64,000 bases of DNA from Chryseobacterium herbae (GTDB lineage: Bacteria; Bacteroidota; Bacteroidia; Flavobacteriales; Weeksellaceae). Under the pieces are notes generated by a model, which was given only the letters and a program-made list of their open reading frames with translations, searched no databases and was not told the DNA's origin. Location of the stretch: positions 434,001 to 498,000 of the forward strand of contig NZ_JAOAMU010000004.1 of assembly GCF_025154075.1 (NCBI RefSeq). Direction: 5' to 3'. The translations under genes and the position numbers were made by a program. The first letter of the stretch is position 1; each line of letters opens with the position of its first letter. Below are positions 60,508-64,000 of this stretch, piece by piece.

Positions 60508-61776
60508 ATGGAAACAAAAAAAGTGGCTATCGTAGGATACAGCAGAATTCCTTTCGCAAGAATCAATACAGCCTATGCGGACCTGGATAATCAGGAACTT
60601 TTGGAAGCTGCGCTCAACGGATTGATCAATAAATACCATTTACAGGGGAAACTCCTGGGTGAAGTAGCTGGAGGAGCCGTTATCAAACACATTTCCGAGA
60701 GTAACCTCATCAGGGAATCTGTGATGAATACAGCATTGGATCCCGCAACTCCTGCATGCGATCTTCAGCAAGCCTGTGATACAGGAATTGAAGCTGCGGT
60801 TTATATTGGAAATAAAATTGCATTAGGACAGATAGAAAGCGGAATTGCCTGTGGTGTTGAAGCCATGAGTAACATCCCGTTTGAATCTGCTCCAAGATTA
60901 AGAAAAGCTCTGTTAAAGGCTAATAAAGAAAAATCAGCATTTGGAAAATTAAAACAGCTTTTAAGCCCAAAACTGAAAGACTGGATGCCGATTCCCTACA
61001 AAGGACAGGAGCCTAAAACAGGTCTGGTAATGGGCGGACACACAGAAATCACCGCCAAATATTACAATATCTCCCGCGAAGAACAGGATGAATTGGCCTT
61101 AAAAAGTCATCAGAATATGTCTAAAGCGTATGATGAAGGATTTTTTGACGATATGATCATTCCTGCTTTCGGTCTGGATAAAGACAATAATCTCCGAAGA
61201 GACACCAGTATTGAAAAACTTTCGCAGCTGAAACCCGCCTTTGATAAAGAGAACGGAACATTAACTGCCGGAAATTCCACCCCTTTTACAGATGGAGCTT
61301 CAGCCGTTTTAATGGGCAGCGAAGAATGGGCGAACGCCAATGGCCTTCCTATTTTAGCCTACGTAACTTTTTCTGAAGTCGCGGGAATAGAATATGTCGA
61401 AAACAAACAGAATCTACTTTTGGCTCCTGTTTTTGCAGCCGATAGAATGCTTAAGAAAGCAGGAATGAGTCTCGAAGATTTTGACTATTATGAAATTCAT
61501 GAAGCATTTGCTGCACAGGTTCTTGCCACCATCAAGATCTGGGAAAATGATGATCTGGCTAAAAAATTCGGTTTAGAAAAAGCATTGGGGAAAATTGACA
61601 GGAATAAACTGAATGTAAAAGGCGGAAGTCTTGCCGTAGCACATCCTTTCGCAGCTACAGGCGGAAGAATTATCGGTACTCTGGCCAAACTGCTCCACGA
61701 AAAAGGAAGCGGAAAAGGCTTTATCTCTATCTGCGCAGCACGCGGACAGGGGGTTACTATGATTTTAGAAAAATAA
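60508..61776 (+). CDS. Thiolase of the FadI/acetyl-CoA acetyltransferase class
   Basis: The 422-residue enzyme has the two-half thiolase fold with the nucleophilic Cys in DLQQACDTGIEAAV (about 89), EAMSNIPF, the substrate loop NSTPFTDGASAVLMGS, the His in YYEIHEAFAAQVLA and the second Cys in SICAARGQGVTMIL. The ICAARGQG form is like FadI-type thiolases, not biosynthetic AtoB. It could cleave or make beta-ketoacyl-CoA. There is no signal peptide. The thioesterase gene follows by 10 bp. Confidence 0.88.
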   Translation: METKKVAIVGYSRIPFARINTAYADLDNQELLEAALNGLINKYHLQGKLLGEVAGGAVIKHISESNLIRESVMNTALDPATPACDLQQACDTGIEAAVYIGNKIALGQIESGIACGVEAMSNIPFESAPRLRKALLKANKEKSAFGKLKQLLSPKLKDWMPIPYKGQEPKTGLVMGGHTEITAKYYNISREEQDELALKSHQNMSKAYDEGFFDDMIIPAFGLDKDNNLRRDTSIEKLSQLKPAFDKENGTLTAGNSTPFTDGASAVLMGSEEWANANGLPILAYVTFSEVAGIEYVENKQNLLLAPVFAADRMLKKAGMSLEDFDYYEIHEAFAAQVLATIKIWENDDLAKKFGLEKALGKIDRNKLNVKGGSLAVAHPFAATGGRIIGTLAKLLHEKGSGKGFISICAARGQGVTMILEK

Positions 61777-61786
61777 AACAAAAAAT

Positions 61787-62212
61787 ATGGACAGATTAGC
61801 ACAACTGCAGCAATTCATCGGAAAGGAGTTTGACCAGTCACCATCACCGTTTATGAAATGGCTCAATCCTATTGTACTTTCTGTAGAAGAAGGACATCTT
61901 GAGTTTCAATATACGGTAAGACCGGAATGGCTGAACCCGATCGGAAATCTTCATGGCGGAGTAACCGCTGCCATCGTTGATGACATTATTGGGGCCACCA
62001 TGTTCTCCCTGAACGAAAATTCTTTCATAACAACCATCAATAATGTGATTGATTATTTTTCAACTGCAAAAGAAAATGATAATATTGTAGCCGAAACGAA
62101 AATTATAAAAAGAGGCCGGCAGTTTGTCAATGCGCAATGCGAAATATGGAACGCAGACAAAACAAGACTGATTGCCAGAGGAACCTCTAATCTATTCAAA
62201 ATTAATAACTAG
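61787..62212 (+). CDS. PaaI-type hotdog thioesterase
   Basis: This 141-residue protein has the hotdog fold with WLNPIGNLHGGVTAAIVDDIIGATMFSL (about 46-73) as central helix; Asn/Asp residues there are catalytic in PaaI-like enzymes. FINTVNV-type INNVIDYFSTA and VAETKIIKRGRQFVNAQCEIW are the following strands. It hydrolyses acyl-CoA or acyl-ACP. fabF follows by 2 bp and translational coupling is likely. Confidence 0.88.
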   Translation: MDRLAQLQQFIGKEFDQSPSPFMKWLNPIVLSVEEGHLEFQYTVRPEWLNPIGNLHGGVTAAIVDDIIGATMFSLNENSFITTINNVIDYFSTAKENDNIVAETKIIKRGRQFVNAQCEIWNADKTRLIARGTSNLFKINN

Positions 62213-62214
62213 AT

Positions 62215-63456
62215 ATGAAAAGAGTTGTCATTACAGGACTGGGCGCTGTGACGCCTTTGGGGAACAATGTCGAAGATTTTTGGCAAAATAGCATTAACGG
62301 GGTGAGCGGAGCAGGTTTAATTACCCATTTTGATTCAGAAAAATTTAAGGTACACTTCGCCTGTGAAGTGAAAAACTTTGATCCGAAAATTCATCTGACC
62401 CACAACGAAATAAAAAGAAGCGACCGGTTTTCACAATATGCCATGTATGCTTCCACAGAAGCTATCCAGGATTCCGGACTGGAGCTGGAAAAAATGGACC
62501 CGTTCGATACCGGAGTGATCTGGGGAACCGGACAGGGCGGCATGCTCACCTTTGAAACCGAGGTCATGAATTTTGCAGAAGGCGACGGAACCCCGAGGTT
62601 TAATCCTTTCTTTGTTCCTAAGTTCATCGCCAATATGGCTTCGGGAATGATTTCTATGAAGTTTGGTCTTCAGGGAATCAACTATACCACTATTTCAGCT
62701 TGTGCAACGGGAAATACAGCATTGATGGATGCTTTCAACTATATCCGTCTTGGAAAAGCAAAAGTAATCATCAGTGGTGGTTCTGAAGCGGCTGTCACAC
62801 CGGCTTCTGTAGGCGGTTTCTCTATTATGAAGGCCATGTCTACCAGAAATGATGATTTTGCCACCGCAAGCCGTCCTTATGATACAGACAGAGATGGCTT
62901 TGTCATGGGCGAAGGTGCCGGAGCTCTGGTCCTTGAAGAATATGAGCACGCCAAAGCCAGAGGCGCTAAAATTTACGCTGAACTAGCAGGTGCTGCCATG
63001 ACCGCAGATGCTTATCACATGACAGCACCTCATCCGGATGGAGTGAGTGCCATCAAAGCGATGCAGCTGGCCATGAAAGAAGCTGGAGCTAATTTAGAAG
63101 ATCTTGATTATCTTAACCCTCATGCTACATCTACTCCACTTGGAGATTTGGTCGAATTAAAAGCGATCAGCAAATTATTCGGAGGAAATAAAAACCTTGA
63201 TATCAGTGCTACAAAATCCATGACCGGACACTTACTGGGTGCGGCAGGTGCGGCTGAAGCTATTTTTTCTATTAAAGCGATAGAAAAAGGAATTATTCCT
63301 CCTACCATTAATCTTCACAATATCGACGAAAGCATTCCGAAGGATGTGAATATCGTTTTTGGAGAAGCTAAAGAAAAGAACATCAATTTCGCGCTAAGCA
63401 ATGCCTTTGGATTCGGGGGACACAATGCGACTTTGGTTTTCAAGAAATTTAATTAA
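62215..63456 (+). CDS. Beta-ketoacyl-ACP synthase II-like (FabF family)
   Basis: The 413-residue protein has the KAS triad: Cys in ISACATGNT (about 163), His in LNPHATSTPLGD (about 303) and His in KSMTGHLLGAAGA (about 340). The second motif reads NPHATSTPLGD, where most FabF proteins have NAHGTSTPLGD. It elongates acyl-ACP by condensation with malonyl-ACP. Its operon with a thiolase, a thioesterase and TetR, and the absence of acpP, differs from the housekeeping fab operon, so this is probably a second, regulated copy. A regulator gene follows by 23 bp. Confidence 0.9.
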   Translation: MKRVVITGLGAVTPLGNNVEDFWQNSINGVSGAGLITHFDSEKFKVHFACEVKNFDPKIHLTHNEIKRSDRFSQYAMYASTEAIQDSGLELEKMDPFDTGVIWGTGQGGMLTFETEVMNFAEGDGTPRFNPFFVPKFIANMASGMISMKFGLQGINYTTISACATGNTALMDAFNYIRLGKAKVIISGGSEAAVTPASVGGFSIMKAMSTRNDDFATASRPYDTDRDGFVMGEGAGALVLEEYEHAKARGAKIYAELAGAAMTADAYHMTAPHPDGVSAIKAMQLAMKEAGANLEDLDYLNPHATSTPLGDLVELKAISKLFGGNKNLDISATKSMTGHLLGAAGAAEAIFSIKAIEKGIIPPTINLHNIDESIPKDVNIVFGEAKEKNINFALSNAFGFGGHNATLVFKKFN

Positions 63457-63479
63457 TTTCGTACTACAAATACAGTAAC

Positions 63480-64000
63480 ATGTCCAAATTGAAAGAAATA
63501 AGAGAGAGAAAAAATCTGACTCAGGAAGAGTTGGCCGAGAGCTCTGGTATTTCTGTCAGGACAATACAACGGATAGAAGCAGGAACTCAACCAAAAGGTC
63601 ATACGCTTCGGGTTTTGGCTAAAGCTTTAGAAACAACAGAAAGCGAGCTTCAAAACATAGAAACCGAAACAAAAGATCTTGAAATTAAAGAAGATCAAAT
63701 TCCTGCGAATTATTCTTTAATAAAAGTGATCAATCTTTCTTCTATCCCTTGTATGTTGCTACCGCCATTAAATATTTTGGTTCCTCTTCTTCTGATGTTT
63801 AAACTAAAACAGAAAAACACCATAGTAAAGCAAATAATTTCTGTTCAGATCATTTGGACCATATTCGCACCCGTTACATTTCTATTGGGAATCTTTTTAA
63901 AACCCGGACCTGCGCTTACGATTATCATTATCATATTGATTTTCTTGGCCAATATATTTATTATCCTTAGAAACTCAGCTGAAATAGACAGAAACAAAGA
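63480..64000 (+). CDS. XRE-type HTH regulator with membrane domain, C-terminus cut off
   Basis: 173 codons are inside the window; the gene runs off the right edge. The N-terminus has a complete XRE/HTH_3 motif (about 3-58: KLKEIRERKNLTQEELAESS, GISVRTIQRIEAGTQPKGHT, LRVLAKALETTESELQ). A short acidic linker and at least three hydrophobic segments follow (about 85-110, 120-140, 145-165). This is a common flavobacterial plan: a DNA-binding domain tethered to the inner membrane. It starts 23 bp after fabF on the same strand, with no terminator between, so it may belong to the TetR-led operon. Confidence 0.75.
   Translation, partial: MSKLKEIRERKNLTQEELAESSGISVRTIQRIEAGTQPKGHTLRVLAKALETTESELQNIETETKDLEIKEDQIPANYSLIKVINLSSIPCMLLPPLNILVPLLLMFKLKQKNTIVKQIISVQIIWTIFAPVTFLLGIFLKPGPALTIIIIILIFLANIFIILRNSAEIDRNK

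Overview
The window looks like chromosomal DNA from a Weeksellaceae flavobacterium, most probably Chryseobacterium or a close relative. This rests on low GC, TAnnTTTG-type -7 promoter elements instead of sigma70 boxes, TonB/SusCD systems, type IX secretion C-terminal domains, and flavobacterial families (DUF4293, DUF4296, DUF4271, DUF6146, DUF5689). No rRNA, tRNA, CRISPR array, intact insertion sequence or prophage was recognised. Genus assignment is inference from family recognition.

Layout. 1-4.5 kb: a DUF5689 lipoprotein (cut by the window edge) and a TonB receptor, divergent from a secreted endonuclease/phosphatase-family protein. 4.5-12.2 kb: DUF6146 protein, Mn/Fe superoxide dismutase, Rho with a long Q/N-rich insert, DUF4293 protein, M28 peptidase, MsbA-type ABC exporter, DUF1801 protein. 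12.2-16.1 kb: a secreted surface protein, two small HTH proteins and a membrane-bound LuxR-type regulator. The surface gene and the HTH pair share a 16-bp motif placed at an identical distance from identical -7 boxes. 16.5-29.5 kb: housekeeping genes (rsfS-ftsH-LUD-cdsA-psd operon, birA, lptF/G, tgt, polyprenol-phosphate glycosyltransferase, DUF4271, hemD, oligopeptidase B). 29.7-36.7 kb: SRPBCC protein, a two-component system, and a likely metal-related set: a lipoprotein with three His/Cys repeats, a Cys-rich secreted protein and a TonB receptor carrying two HMA domains.

36.8-57.7 kb is a polysaccharide utilization locus on the minus strand: AraC regulator, SusC, SusD, MFS transporter, GH130, GH92, GH125, two tandem GH18 endo-beta-N-acetylglucosaminidases, ROK kinase, a second GH92 and a PMI-type cupin. 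The gene set fits degradation of high-mannose N-glycans. GH18 enzymes would release the glycan from glycoprotein, SusCD would import it, GH92/GH125 would trim alpha-mannose, MFS would carry Man-GlcNAc inward, GH130 would phosphorolyse it, and the ROK kinase and isomerase would feed glycolysis. One GH92 lacks the usual catalytic acid.

57.9-64 kb: AraC regulator with an OsmC protein, a repeat-rich intergenic region, then a TetR-thiolase-thioesterase-FabF operon followed by an XRE-type membrane regulator cut by the window end. Several intergenic regions hold dispersed or palindromic repeats (8.5, 29.5, 36.7, 59.4 and 59.6 kb).
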